Shown here one piece after another: positions 1 to 12,316 of a stretch of 64,000 nucleotides of DNA. Origin of the DNA: Homalodisca vitripennis (Eukaryota; Arthropoda; Insecta; Hemiptera; Cicadellidae); NCBI RefSeq assembly GCF_021130785.1, contig NC_060214.1, positions 45,528,001 to 45,592,000 on the forward strand, given 5' to 3'. The first letter of the stretch is position 1, and every line of letters starts with the position of its first letter. Position numbers and translations under genes: made by a program. The notes beneath the pieces were generated by a model that saw only the letters and a list, made by a program, of their open reading frames with translations, did no database searches and had not been told where the DNA came from.

Positions 1-1451
1 AAATTTTATTTTTAAGGGCGGGAGCAATCACCAGTTTGCCATAATGAGGTACTTGACTGTGAGAGGATCTAATCAAACAATATAAAGAGTGTGATATTCT
101 CATACTGCCTTTGAATCTGCGATATTTCTGGATATGCAATGGTTTAGACCGTATGGTTACTACATAGTAAAACAAAACAATTTTAAAGAAATTCTCTATA
201 TCAAAGTTGCAGTGTTTAATATTCCTTTTTAAAAACAAATTCTATTTTCCATTCGGTTTTTCAACAAACTAAACAATTTTTTACTAAAATAGTTTAATTA
301 TTTTTAAAATAATAAATAATTACTGTAAGTTACATTCTGTATAGCATTTGTCCTATCAGGCCATGAGTTAAGAATAATTAAAACAGTTTGAAGTTTAATC
401 TTGTTTATAGATTTGTTTGAAACAATACAAGTGGCTTCCTGACACTTTCCAGCTGCATGTGGTAAAAACATGCACTAATTTTTAGCAATAGGAATCCGAG
501 TCTATAAATCAATCAACATTCTTAACGATGATGTCGGAGAATGTTTTATTTTTTATTTTCTGTGTTAAATGTTTATTTAAATGAGTCCGAATTTATTATA
601 TTAAGTCATAAACGTTGTTATATAAGCAATATTTGTCTACCAATAGTACTCTTAGCTATCAGTAAATAATGGTAAAGTAGAAATTATTTCTGTTATAACT
701 TAATTAAACAGTTTATGCTTTTAATAATATATCATTGCATTAAATTTAAGAAATTTCTCTATTTTGTAAACAAGTATTACTCCTTTAATGATTTTATGAC
801 TAAAATCAATATACAGATGTATTCCAGTTTATATTTTAAAACTATTAAAAGAATAGTAAAGTCTTTGCACATTTTATTTAATTTTGAATTTGTATATAAC
901 GTGAAACTCACATACTACTCGTAGTTAGTCCTAAATTGCTACTTGTACAATACCAAATTAATTATATTTGTATTTTTCGTTATATATTTCCTGTCAAATT
1001 GTTTCATTAAAGCTGACTAGTAGTTCAGGGTACATTATGGCAACCATAATTCATAAGGGTGAAGTGAATTACAGCATGGCCCATTATTCACTTGCCCACT
1101 AGGTACATTACACTGAAGCTTAGAAGGCAGAGACACCAGTAAACGAATGTTTAGCCTTTTCAGAGCTTACAGCAATAATTTATTACGTTTCTCTCACTTT
1201 CACTGGACTTGTGCTAGAACGAATATTTATGCCTAAACATGTACAATGTAAAGTTATTCATTAACACCTTCAATAACGCATTGTTTTGGTAAATACAAAT
1301 TATATTTATTACTTAATATTTTCGATCCGAATGCATGATTTATGGAATATAGTACATTGTGAAATACATAATTAAAACTCTTAGTCTAACAATGGAAATC
1401 TTCCGAGGTATTACTGAAATTTGCCTCTATAGTATATACAAAAATCAAATC

Positions 1452-1508
1452 TGTAGTACAAAATACATCTACTGAAATATTAATAATATCTAGGTAAAAA
1501 TTGAAATG

Positions 1509-1553
<45 letters not shown>

Positions 1554-1620
1554 TATACATAGGCATTTCAATTTTCACCCAGATATTATTAATATTTCAG
1601 TAGATGTATTTTGTATTACA
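1452..1620. repeat. Palindrome of about 60-bp arms around a (TA)20 core
   Basis: The left arm (1452-1512) and right arm (1557-1620) are near-perfect reverse complements; the shared core includes GAAATATTAATAATATCTAG on the left. Between them lies (TA)20 at 1511-1550. Arm differences are a few substitutions and one indel. It could form a long cruciform or hairpin. It may be a very short fold-back element or a snap-back duplication; I see no clear target-site duplication. Confidence 0.75.
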
Positions 1621-4600
1621 TTTTTGATATCATAATTTTGTCATCTTTGGAAAGGCATTCATATATATGGTTATAAATCATTTTATGTATGTATCTATTC
1701 TGAATACTAGGAAGATAATCTAACCTGAATAAGATTACATCTAAATAACAATTGTATAAATTACTGTTGTTTCCGGCCGAATCAGAACTCCATTATTCAT
1801 AAACGCAAAGAGAGCCTCACGTAACTAAGTACATTTACATGATTTCTGTACAAGAGAAGCCGTTCTGGGACCGAGTCAGTGTAGTAAGTTTTAGTCACTG
1901 CAGGTTTCAAAACCAGAACAAAGGACACAATTTTAGGTCTTATTCATTATTTGCATACAAAGATTACTTGGATCGATATATAGTGCGTTATGTAAATCAT
2001 AATAATGTAGCTAATAAGTATTGATATAAATAGTATACTTAAAGTATAACAAACTTGACGGTTTAACAAAGCGTTTTTTATTAACACTTTATCGACAAAT
2101 TTTTTACATATAATGTAACATTCATCACCCATCAATTTGTAGTATATGCATTTGTAAATGGTAGATAAGGGTATGCAGTATCCATAAAATGGTAAAAAGG
2201 GCCTACATTATCATTTCAATATATTTTATTGGAAATATATATTTTGTTATTGTGTTATAATATCATGTAATTTAATTGTCTTACCCTGAGAAGGGAATCT
2301 TGAGAGTATTTCATTATATAAATTGGCGTAACCGTAGACTAATGGGCAGCATAATGAATATTTATGGACTTTAGGTGCAAAAAATATTAAAAAAAACAAC
2401 AACTTTTTTAAGTTCTATCTGATTATCCAAGATTAGTTCAGTTTATTTTATGATAAATTTATTCGTTAGCTAAAATATTAATTAAACGTATCTGTAGCCG
2501 AATATAAATAAATTTACGCCAACAACATATTATTTCACAAACATTTTTGAATGTCTTTATCAAGAATAGTGTGAGACTAAATCTGTAACAGCGTTTTCAT
2601 GAGTCGAATGCTGTTTTCATTGTAGAACATTAACACTGCACCAGTATCATTGTTTAATACAATAAATATTGCATTATCATACGTATTGAAATGATTGTTT
2701 TAAAATACAAGGCTTTACAAAACAAAAAAAACGTTCATAACTTTCGTTTTCAATTATTTATTTTCAAAAAATAATTAGATTTATAAAAGACTTGGTTGTT
2801 ATAATATATGCTCTTCATTACAGAACATAATAAATGTATAATGTAGTAACAAGTTTATGTGTTTTATGAATAATTTTCTCTAACTTTAGTAATATTTTTA
2901 CTGTATTTAAAAACCTATAGACCTAAATTCAAAGTATTCTTGACAATATATTGGAAGTAATTTAATAAGAGTGAACAATATTTAGTTTTTTATTAGTAGT
3001 TATGGTTCTCTTACTTTCACACAGCGACGATGTTCAATTAAACATGAATATCCTGTTTGTTTAATGTTTAATTGTAATTATCTAATAACCACAGATCGAT
3101 AGAAATTTATAATAAATGAAATGTGAAACAAGAGGGAAAATGTATTAATTAAAGCCATTTTATGAGTTAAATGTTGAACACCTGGCGGTTGTTTAAGAAG
3201 AATTGAGGTGAAGTTTAGAGGTCGTGGAGAAACTGTGTAAGTAGCAAAGTCTGTGTGAGTTGCTGTCATCAGCCCTTACAAATGGGGGCTCAGTAAATGA
3301 ATAATGCCACCTCGTTCTCTTGACGACTTTAACCACCGCTAGCTGACATTGTTTGTCCCACTTTTGCTACAGTTTCGTAAAGCTTACCACTTGTTTTGTA
3401 TAGTTGGATTAAAGTCAAATAATTCCGTAAAAAACCAGACAGTAAACTTACATTCAGTTGTAAATAGACTTTTACGTTCTATAGGGTTTTACACTACTGC
3501 AGTTGACGGTTTATTCTACAAAGAGATAATCATGGTAATGATTATAAAGTTGAATTTAAATTAAAGTTTAACACTATGTGACTACAGTGTTGACTAAGGA
3601 ACTGGGTTTTCTTGTAACTAGTTTACTAAAATTTATATTCTCAAAAGTAACTAATAACTGTATTTTGTCCCTATTGTTTTTTCCTAAAGTTAGGAAAAAA
3701 TATATAGTCTATCTCAAAAGTGTATTACTACCAATGAAGTATGTAATGAAATTCTAACTATTATAGAGTATTCTTAAAAGAGTATGTTATGTAAAATTAT
3801 CCACGGATATTACTGAAATATTAGGCTCGAATAAGCAAAATACATCCTTAATTTGAAGTTAATTTTTGGACGATGGAAGGATTGTGAATAAACGGGATTT
3901 TCCGGATATTTGCCATCGTTCATTGAGACAAAAAATCAGTACTCTAAAAGGAAAAACACAACTACTTGAGTTGAATGCTCATGAATTTTCTTTATGTCTA
4001 ATTTTCTGATACTATTTACTTCGGGACCACGACAAACATTCAGTTTTACGTATGGGTAAGTCATAAAGAAACCATCATTGAAGGGATGAAGTCAGATATT
4101 GACAATTATGCTACAGTGATTGGTGTACATATGGAACGTATAAAAAGCTAGGTTGTTTCAGATTTAAAAACCACTTTTGTGCAATAAAAATAACAACTAG
4201 TAAATTGGTTTAAATAAAATGAACAAATATTTTTTTATTTAATTTTGCAATAGAAATAGGTTTTTATTTTCATTATGTTCTACACCTTTCCAGTTTATAT
4301 TTTGATCAAAAATCCTCTAGTACAATAAACTAGTAAATGCTTATTAAATATTTTTTCTTTAGTTTTGTAAACAAGTATTTTTGTCTATGCGTTTTTCTTG
4401 AGTTTAATATTTATTATTTCCATGAAACATACTAAAGCTTAAATTGAGTTTGAATACACTGAGTTATATTTCTATTACACATAATGTTTACAATAAATAT
4501 AACTCATGTTGGGATACGGATTTTTTAGAAATAATCTCTTATTGAATAATGTTACGTTAGGAAAGAAATCATTGACTTCTAAACACAGTATTTTAAATAT

Positions 4601-5400
4601 AAAACGAATTTTTGGCCACGCTAATAAAGAGTTCATACTATGTATTTGAATTTTTAGAAGCTGTTATAAAAAGAACTCACGACCAAAAAAGTAGTAATAG
4701 CTATTCTGGTAGAATAAATATGTTTCGTTTATTAGAGAGACTTTGGAATATACAGAATTCGTTATTGAATTTTTATGTTAATCTCAGAATTTAGGAATAG
4801 ATAAATCTGTATCGTTTTGTCAAGATTTTAATGCGTAATTTGTTGTACCTATTACTTTTTAGAAGGTACAGAAATACTCTTCAATATTTATACTTGTAAT
4901 GCCTTAATATTTTTTACGTGTTAAGAATGTTTTGTTTGTTATTTTCAAACTTTTCGAAGCCCCTTTTTTCTTTGTTTATACATGCCACCCAAAGCCACTT
5001 GTTTTTGTACTTTATATAACACTAATAAATATTCCACAAAAAATTAATTCCTCTTATTAACATTTCATTAAAGTGTTAATGTTTATTGTTAATGTATTAT
5101 ATCTTAAAAAGAGAACACATTCGTAGTATCAAAATAATGCATTTAAGTTTACATACAATTTCATTTACAAATAATTTCAAATATTTTCAGATACATTTAG
5201 TTTTGCTTTCACGCATATCTGTGATAAATACTTATTTAATTAATTAGTAAATAAAAATTAAGTTTTTACAATTTAAACATTTATGTTGTATATATGCTTA
5301 ACATTTATCAGAGGGTTAATTATAAAATATATTAATGTATAATAATTTTGAAATATATTATAAAGGAATGAATACATAAAAAATAAACGGGAATTATTTA

Positions 5401-5575
5401 CAAAGTAGTATTTAAAAGTTTCTAGCAGAATTGGGTAATTTACACAAACGTAAGACAAATCGTGCTCATTTTCTCCAGACAATGATCATAGCGTCAACAT
5501 TTGTCGGATACATTTATTGGCTTTAAAACAGTCTGCTTCTCTTGTTTACTCCTATAATTCTCCTCTTTCTGACCT
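5401..5575. repeat. Old duplicated island, copy 1 (pairs with 10759-10935)
   Basis: This block aligns by eye with 10759-10935. Shared runs include AATGAGCACG and its complement context, GCGTCAACATTTGTC, CATT.ATTGGCTTT, and TTTACTCCT followed by ATTCTCCT. Similarity resumes at 6730-6850 against 11640-11755, so the islands mark a larger duplicated segment with a period of about 5 kb. Neither copy keeps a shared reading frame, so the constraint, if any, is not obviously protein-coding. Confidence 0.7.
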
Positions 5576-6724
5576 TCTTAAGTGATTTCTACCCTATTTA
5601 TATTTAGTAAATATGTACTTCGATAATGATTAACCTGGAGTCTAAAATATTGCCTTTCTTCAACGTTTCAATTTGCTATCGACAGGAAAAATATGTTTAC
5701 TAATGTTGTGCTCATTATTTCCAAATAACATAATTACATAATCCATAATAACATAATATTAATATAAATCCTAGGATTAGAGTACTCCGTGGCAATGGTT
5801 CATATAAATTAACGGCTCTAAGCTACCACTGTTTCTATAGAAAGTATAACAGATTTTAAATCACTGTACGTTACAAAACATGACCACTACGTTTCCAGGA
5901 TGAAAAATTATCCTATTCTTAAGATAATGTCAAGCGGATACATAGTTAAAAAATGGTTAACGAATATGGAAGAATGTCTTTCCTTTAAAATTGGCAATAG
6001 AACACGTTGCATGTAAAAAAGTAAAATACCCAGTTAGGTATAGAATGATTAAAATAAGCGTAAACTATGCCATTGAAAACAACCCTTAAATGTATAAAAA
6101 AATACTGCAGTGTACGCCCTATACCAACTTGGTACATCTTCAGCGAAAAGGTAAATAGGAAGGCTGAATTTCTATTAACAATCATTTTTTATCTAGTGTA
6201 TAAACAGCTTTCATACACAATGATCGCACAACTTATAATGTATATGAAAAGGAATTTTAGGTATAGGGCCATCTGATTAATATTTAGTGATATGTATTTT
6301 TAACCTGTGTTATAGTTCAAAATTTTAAACTATTATATCATTCAATGCCATCAAAATGATTGATATAGAAAACATATTAATAAATTACAAGTCAAGCCGT
6401 GGTATAATGGTATGTATGGAATAAAAACCCCAAATTAATAATAGAAAGAAATTTAACGAAATTGAAAATAGCTGTTTACGTAATCTTCAACTCATATCTT
6501 GAGAAAAATTTAAATACATACCTACACATAAATAATAGATAAAAAAGAATTTATAATAAATGCACATTAACAACTTTACTACTTAAACACTGTTTTCTGT
6601 TATATTTTACAGTTTGAACAAATAATATATTGCCTATACTTATAGGTTGAGATTTTAAATAAAAGTTTAAAACTATATTATATTTACAAACATTAAAAAG
6701 CCTTGTACGAATGTAATCACAAGG

Positions 6725-6850
6725 GCTTAAAAGAAAATGGAAGGTAGGGTTGGAACTGACAAGCTGACGTATTGCCTGGGCGGAAGTGTACCGTGGACTT
6801 TCTGAAGCTACAGTTATATATCTTACATTTTCAACGGTTAAAGGTAGAAA
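6725..6850. repeat. Second island of the same old duplication (pairs with 11635-11755)
   Basis: The block reads AATGGAAGGTAGG.TTGGAA, then CTGACAAG.TGACG.ATTGCCTGG and later TTTCTGAA. It matches 11640-11755 base for base over long runs. It lies about 1.3 kb from the first island in this copy and about 0.8 kb away in the other, so the intervening DNA has changed length. A third small match (TACAAGTCAAGC.GTGGT at 6388 and 11280) lies between them. Confidence 0.7.
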
Positions 6851-7244
6851 ATGAGTATTTTAAATTAATAATATAGTATTCGTAGAATCATAACAGTTAA
6901 GAATTGTTGGACAACTTTCTACAAAGGCAAAATCGAAAAACTTGTGTCTCGTCATAACGTACGTAATTTATCATAATAAATGTCTCAAATTAAACGGGCA
7001 TTACGTTGGAAACTAGCCTAAGAGTGTATATTTTAAATATAAATAATAATGGTCCTATTTCAGTTGCATAATGTGTTATTTCAAAGCTTCTGTTATTTTG
7101 TGGGTAGCCCTTGTACAATAAGATCATTGTCCTGCATTCCAATAACGCTACCACAAAGCGAAATTTTACACAAAAAAACATATTTTACAAGATAAATAAA
7201 TAAAATGCAACGTGTGTAAATCTGAACCTATTTTTCTTTGAACT

Positions 7245-8050
7245 AGAAAAAAGGTTTTGCTGCCTGAGATATTAACCATTTATTAACGCCAGCGTAAATT
7301 TTAGCGTCACTATCGAAGCGCTAGCCCAGATCTGGGCTATAAGGCGAATGGTCAAACACTTACCAATCAAAATCATCCATGGTTTCGTCGTGTACGATTG
7401 GATATATGAGGACGTGCATTGTCGGGGAAAAACAAAATGTTTGAGCTTAATTTTCCCCTAAGCTTGTTTTGTATCGCTCGTTGCATCGTCTACAATTTTC
7501 ACATCACATCTATGCGCCGGTTTTTGATCCTCATTCCAGGAAATCAACGAGAATCGCAAACTTAGTATCCCAAAAAACCGTTTCGAAATTATTTTTCGCT
7601 AAAAGATTTCGGGTGTTTTTCATAGACTGCATTTTGTTTCACAATTGACAAGCTTCAACTATGTTTCACCACCAGTAATGGTACAATTGATAAGTTCGTA
7701 ACCGTGATCGTCGATAACGATGCAGCAAGCCTTTTTTTGATCTTCCGTAAGGATTTTGAAACCCACCTGGCACTAATTTTGTACTATCCCAGCTTCCCTA
7801 CAACAATTTAATGAAATATACTTCGTAAAACTTTTGAGAAATGTTCCGAGAGTTCAGTCATTGTGAAACAGCGACTTTCAAGAACTTTGTCATTGATTTT
7901 TAGTATCAAATCTTTAGTCACTAGGCTGTTATCGTCATGAACATTAGTGCGGTTATTTTTAAAGTGAATACACCACAGCCCCTCTTGGCTTTCACTAATT
8001 ATTTAATTTCCATAAACTTCTCATAGTTAGATAGATTTTAATAGTTTTAT
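7245..8050 (-). pseudogene. Decayed mariner transposase (DD34D type)
   Basis: Minus-strand translation in mixed frames shows the parts of a mariner transposase in order. The N-terminal helix-turn-helix region is recognisable as NDKVLESRCFTMTELSEHF (about 7837-7900). Then comes VFWDTKFAILVDFLE (7535-7580), DNARPH (7406-7423), PYSPDL (7327-7344), and a C-terminal NKWLISQAAKPFF (about 7250-7290). These match the well-known mariner family that cuts and pastes at TA. Frameshifts and stops occur throughout, so no protein can be made. No terminal repeats could be placed with confidence, although the extent is close to a full transposase gene. It is older than the other DNA transposons in the window. 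Confidence 0.8.
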
Positions 8051-8849
8051 GTTTTTTTTTTTCAACAAAAACCCTATCACTGAACTCATTCACAAGTAGT
8101 GGGAATTTATTTGCAGCATGCATTAAATTAATTCATAGTGTGAAAAATAAAAGAGATACAGACAGCTCGGTGCGTACTTAACGCAAGAGTGTATTGGCAC
8201 CAAGATGGCGGCTGTAGCTCTGCCCACTACCATACCATTCAACAACGTCTGTTACTTTCTAGATAGTCCTCATAAATTTATTGGATAGGTTGAAATTGTT
8301 TTGGATTCAGATGTTGATGAGTTTCAGATATTGAATAGAGTTTTTAAAATTCTATTTGTATGTAAGTGTTTATGTCTAATTTCAGCAGAAAAGATTATAA
8401 GATATTTTAATTTGTTTATATTTGGTATTTTATATTTTTTAGTTAATTAATATCGCTTTGTAATATTATTAACGTAGTTTAAGTTCTTGAAAACATTTAA
8501 CAATTTTACTAACCTAAGATTATTATATTGGATCAATTAATAATAAATTGAATTCACAAACATAATACACACATACATTAATTACATTACGTATTACATT
8601 AATTATACGTTAATTATGCCTAGATCTGATTTAGAGTCCAGTTGCATGTTTGGTTTGGCCCTTTTGTTTAGAGTAGGAATAATTCTATTACTTAATAAAT
8701 GTAAATTGGTTTTTGACCGTTGGAAGGAAATAAATAAATAATATTTAAAAACTTTGTAATTACATGTAAAATTACGTATGATGAATTATAAGGCCTTTGC
8801 ATTGAATAATTTTAAATGTAACTTTCCTGATATTAGTAAATATGTAAAC

Positions 8850-10500
8850 TACGTCACACTACGTGTTAATTAACGAGCGTCACTGAGTTTACATTAAAAT
8901 GTACTGATATAAGCCTATAAATCGTTTCTTTCTCCGAAATGTGCTGTGGTTACATATAAAGACAAACGTTATACAGAAACATGTTTTATACCCTCCTGAC
9001 AGACAAAAAAAGATCACAGTTTCAACCTACTGAGTGATAGCCTTTAATGACACTCAGTGAAACTCCATAGTTGGACATCCACTCCTATAAATCGTATGCT
9101 TGTATATGTAGAAAGGTTTCTTCGAATCTTTAGAGTTACCAATGATTTTTCTCGATATAACCTTATACATTGTACACTTACACTTTGTTCATTGATTCAA
9201 GTTCCTTAGCAATGTTGAATTATATATATATTACTGTATGAATAAGTTTTTAAGTTTTGTTTTTAAATTTTTACGTTAAAAATCTCTATACTTGTACTCA
9301 GCTTGGTTATAAATTAATAGCACTGCTATTTTCTCGTTGCTATAATGTTTATCAATAAGACCAATATAAAAACTTTTCCCAAAGCTCAGCTAAAATCCGT
9401 GGAGTTACCCGAGCCTATCATAGTGTTGCTAACATATAAATGAAGCTTCGTGGACAGTTTAAAATCTATATGTATAAGTTACGTTTTTATACATCATGCG
9501 GACAGATTGATGGAAGGACATACGAACAGACAGAAAGAAATGGCGCATTTTCACTGCCATATAATTTGTTAACGCTCAGCTAAAGCTAATTAATTAAATA
9601 GCGTAATATCATCAACTGCTTTGAGATGGCTTTCATCGGCCAATTGCGGCTGTTCGCCAGTTGCTTATTTAAATAAGCAACTCCAACGAAAATGAGAAAT
9701 TAAAATACAATTTGCTCATTTAGGAATACTGCTGTCCTGCTATCAGTTTACTACAATTACAATATTTCCTAAACAATACATAACGGTTCCGCAATGGTTA
9801 AAACATGATTATGATAACAAATTATCTAATATTTATAATAATATTATTTCTATTAATAATATTTCTAAAATGCATGAGTTCATATTATTTGTATACATCC
9901 TAATACTAAATTTTAGTTTACTTTTTAAACAAAATAGCTAATTCCAGTAACCGTAATACATGTAATATTCGTTTGAGAGATTTTATGTTAACGACTATTA
10001 TTATAGATTTTTGAGAAAACTGGTATGGCTTGAACATTATTATGTATGCTGGTCGGTGTAGAGTTGAATCTATTTCATGACTCTATAAACATTTAGTCTA
10101 AATGCGCTGTAAATAACATAGCACCAGTATAAACACTACTAACAAAACAGAGTTAATTAATTCAAACTTCTTTCCGTGTATATTAAACATTATGTTTATA
10201 TTTCTCAACTTCATCGAAGATACAATGTTATCTTTCCTCATATTTACACGCATTGGTGAATCCATCTCGGGAATTCTCATGAAAGCGGAGAGTGACATGA
10301 TAAGCTATTTGTATTGCCAAGTAAAAACTAAGCAACCAGATACATTTTAGGCCTAGAGCCAAATAAAATACAATTAAAAAATTATAGAATTGCCTAAATC
10401 GTCATTGTTTACTACTTAACAGATTCGGTAGTTGAACACTGCAGCTATTACAAATCCTGCAACTATCCTAACGCTACTTTTCCTTCGGGAATTTTAATGT
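8850..10500. repeat. Old duplicated segment, copy A (pairs with 16790-18400)
   Basis: Islands in the same order and orientation match 16790-18400. They are ACTACGTCACAC near 8852, CTACTGAGTGATAG near 9029, GCTAACATATAA.TGAAGCTT near 9427, GCTCAGC.AATTAATTAA near 9576, and AACATTATGTTTATATTTCT near 10186. The last is TTACAAATCCT.CAACTATC near 10450. Between islands the sequences have drifted and changed length, so the duplication is old. Confidence 0.7.
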
Positions 10501-10758
10501 AGATAATAAAAACAAATTAGCATGATGAGGTTTTTAAATACCCAAAAGGAAAAATATTTTTTTTTAATTAATACTCATATTATTAATTACTTAAAGACAT
10601 TTTAGTTTTTTTTTTTAATTTTAACATAACTGGTGTATGTGTGATTAACATTTTATCAGGAGCGTTTGTATTCAATATATTATTGTATAAGTAATCTGTA
10701 ATTAGATTATAAAATAATGAATACAAACAAAAACAATAAACGATAGTTTAACAAAGAC

Positions 10759-11755
10759 CAAGTAGTCTTTAAAAGTTTCCAGCTGCGTTGGGTAATTCAC
10801 ACCGATTAAGACAAACACCGTGCTCATTTTCTCTAGACAATGATGATAGCGTCAACATTTGTCAGAGACATTCATTGGCTTTGAAACAATCTGATCCTCT
10901 TTTTTACTCCTTCCAGCATTCTCCTACTTCTGACTTTCGTATGTGAATACTTACCCTATTAGGTTCTTATATTATTATTAGTAGTAGCTTCTATACTTAT
11001 AAACCAGGAATTATAAATATTGTTTTTCATAAACGATCTAACTTTTCATAGACAGGAAAAATATTTTTACTTTAGCTCCTATAAATTAAATAATATAATA
11101 CAATTGGTAACACCCCAATGTTAGAGTGCACTGTGTTAACGGTCTATATTTATGAAATAATAGTTATAGAGATATATAATTTATATTTATTGAGATGAGT
11201 TTTAAACCTCTGATATAGATCGAAATTGGTAAATTATCACTTTAACAAATGCCATTAAAACTGTGGATAAATTAAAAAATTACAAGTCAAGCTGTGGTTA
11301 TTTCGTATAACAGTAATGTCAGACGGAAAACTTAACAAAAGCAAAATTTTTAATATCCAAAAGTGTAATTAAAAAAAATTAAAATAATCAGATTTAAACT
11401 AAAAATGTTATTTTAAATAAAATATATACTTCTTTTTCTCACAAATTTTGTAGTATGTATTAACACATACAAAGTAATATTATTTAAACACTGTTTTTCA
11501 TATGTAATTTACACTTTAAAATTATAATGTGACGCCTATACTTTTAAAGTAAGATAAAAAATACAAATCTAGGATTAGTGCTGTATCCAGAAAGAATAAA
11601 AAATATAGTACTAATGTACTCGTAAAGGTGTTTAAGGTAAATGGAAGGTAGGCTTGGAACTGACAAGTTGACGCATTGCCTGGACGAGAGTTTACCATGG
11701 ATTTTCTGAAACTGCTGGATATATCTCTTACATTTCTCAGCGGGCAAAATTAAAA
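10759..11755. repeat. Old duplicated segment, second copy of 5401-6850
   Basis: This is the partner of the segment at 5.4-6.85 kb. Islands at 10759-10935, 11280 and 11640-11755 keep order and orientation. The copies lie about 5 kb apart and are therefore arranged as a direct tandem-like pair separated by the old mariner and by copy A of another duplication. Confidence 0.7.
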
Positions 11756-11946
11756 AGAAATGAAGCAATTTTAAGTAATACAGTATCAATGGTATAAATA
11801 CATTGGTCTACTTTATAATAAATATATGCAGTTTTTTATCGAAAAAGGACATTTAACATTAACAATAATTACAATAATATTATTTATCTACTGGTAGAAT
11901 AATGGTTTATGGAAAATAAAAAATATGATTATAAAATTATATACAC

Positions 11947-12014
<68 letters not shown>

Positions 12015-12052
12015 ATATTGATGTATATATATAATATATATATATATATATA
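11947..12052. repeat. (TA)n / (TATG)n microsatellite
   Basis: About 105 bp of TA repeats interrupted by TATGTATG units. The 62-codon frame that crosses it on the minus strand is made by the repeat and is not a gene. Confidence 0.9.
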
Positions 12053-12151
12053 ATTGTTATTTTGTCTTCCGATCATATGTTAGTTTGGTTATTTAAACGC
12101 ATATGTGACAGATACGGCAAAATACAATATAATTGAATCGCAAAAAATAAG

Positions 12152-12221
12152 GGCTCTGTGGTGTAATGGTAGCACATTCACCCGGCAAGTGAGAGATCCG
12201 GTTCGAGTCTTGGCGGAGCAA
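12152..12221 (+). tRNA. tRNA-like gene, possible Ala (GGC); functional status uncertain
   Basis: The sequence folds as a tRNA. Acceptor GGCTCTG pairs with CGGAGC at the 3' end, with a poor first pair. T8 follows, then a GTGT/GCAC D-stem around a GG-containing loop (A-box GGTGTAATGGTAGCAC), then anticodon stem TTCAC/GTGAG with loop CCGGCAA. A weak T-stem surrounds TTCGAGT (B-box GGTTCGAGTC). A T5 run at 12226-12230 could end pol III transcription. The loop implies anticodon GGC, but position 33 is C rather than the near-universal T, and the T-stem has a mismatch. It could therefore be a pseudogene or the head of a tRNA-derived SINE. No intron is seen. Confidence 0.55.
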
Positions 12222-12280
12222 GTACTTTTTGTCATTCACTTTTTATTGAAATTAAATTAGGTTATTGTCACTAATACAAG

Positions 12281-12286
<6 letters not shown>

Positions 12287-12314
<28 letters not shown>
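12287..12314. repeat. (TA)n microsatellite
   Basis: Pure TA repeat of about 28 bp just downstream of the tRNA-like unit. Confidence 0.9.

Positions 12315-12316
<2 letters not shown>

Larger units (their letters stand above)
1..7240. other. AT-rich non-coding stretch
   Basis: No coding region could be supported here. Open frames are 60-70 codons, AT-biased, and show no domain I recognise. The stretch holds a TA-centred palindrome near 1.5 kb, part of an old duplication near 5.4-6.85 kb, and a somewhat less AT-rich patch at about 3160-3340 of unknown nature. Everything else looks like ordinary intergenic or intronic DNA. Confidence 0.6.
8051..12150. other. AT-rich non-coding stretch with duplicated islands
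   Basis: No supported gene. A GC-richer patch at 8165-8230 follows the mariner and may be its untranslated end. From about 8850 to 10500 the sequence contains islands that recur at 16.8-18.4 kb and in part at 47.6 and 56.7 kb. The minus frame at 10098-10298 (66 codons, hydrophobic tail) lies in one of these islands but is not open in the other copies, so I do not call it a gene. Confidence 0.55.

Noticed and set aside
7245..8050. Possible active mariner
   Set aside because: Stops and frame changes occur every few dozen codons and no termini could be matched.
10098..10298. 66-codon minus frame with a hydrophobic C-terminus
   Set aside because: Lies in a duplicated island; the corresponding frames at 17.9 kb and 56.8 kb are interrupted by stops.
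11888..12076. Tyr/Ile-rich frame on the minus strand; similar ones at 1386, 14315, 18634, 60424 and 62487
   Set aside because: Produced by TA and CA microsatellites.
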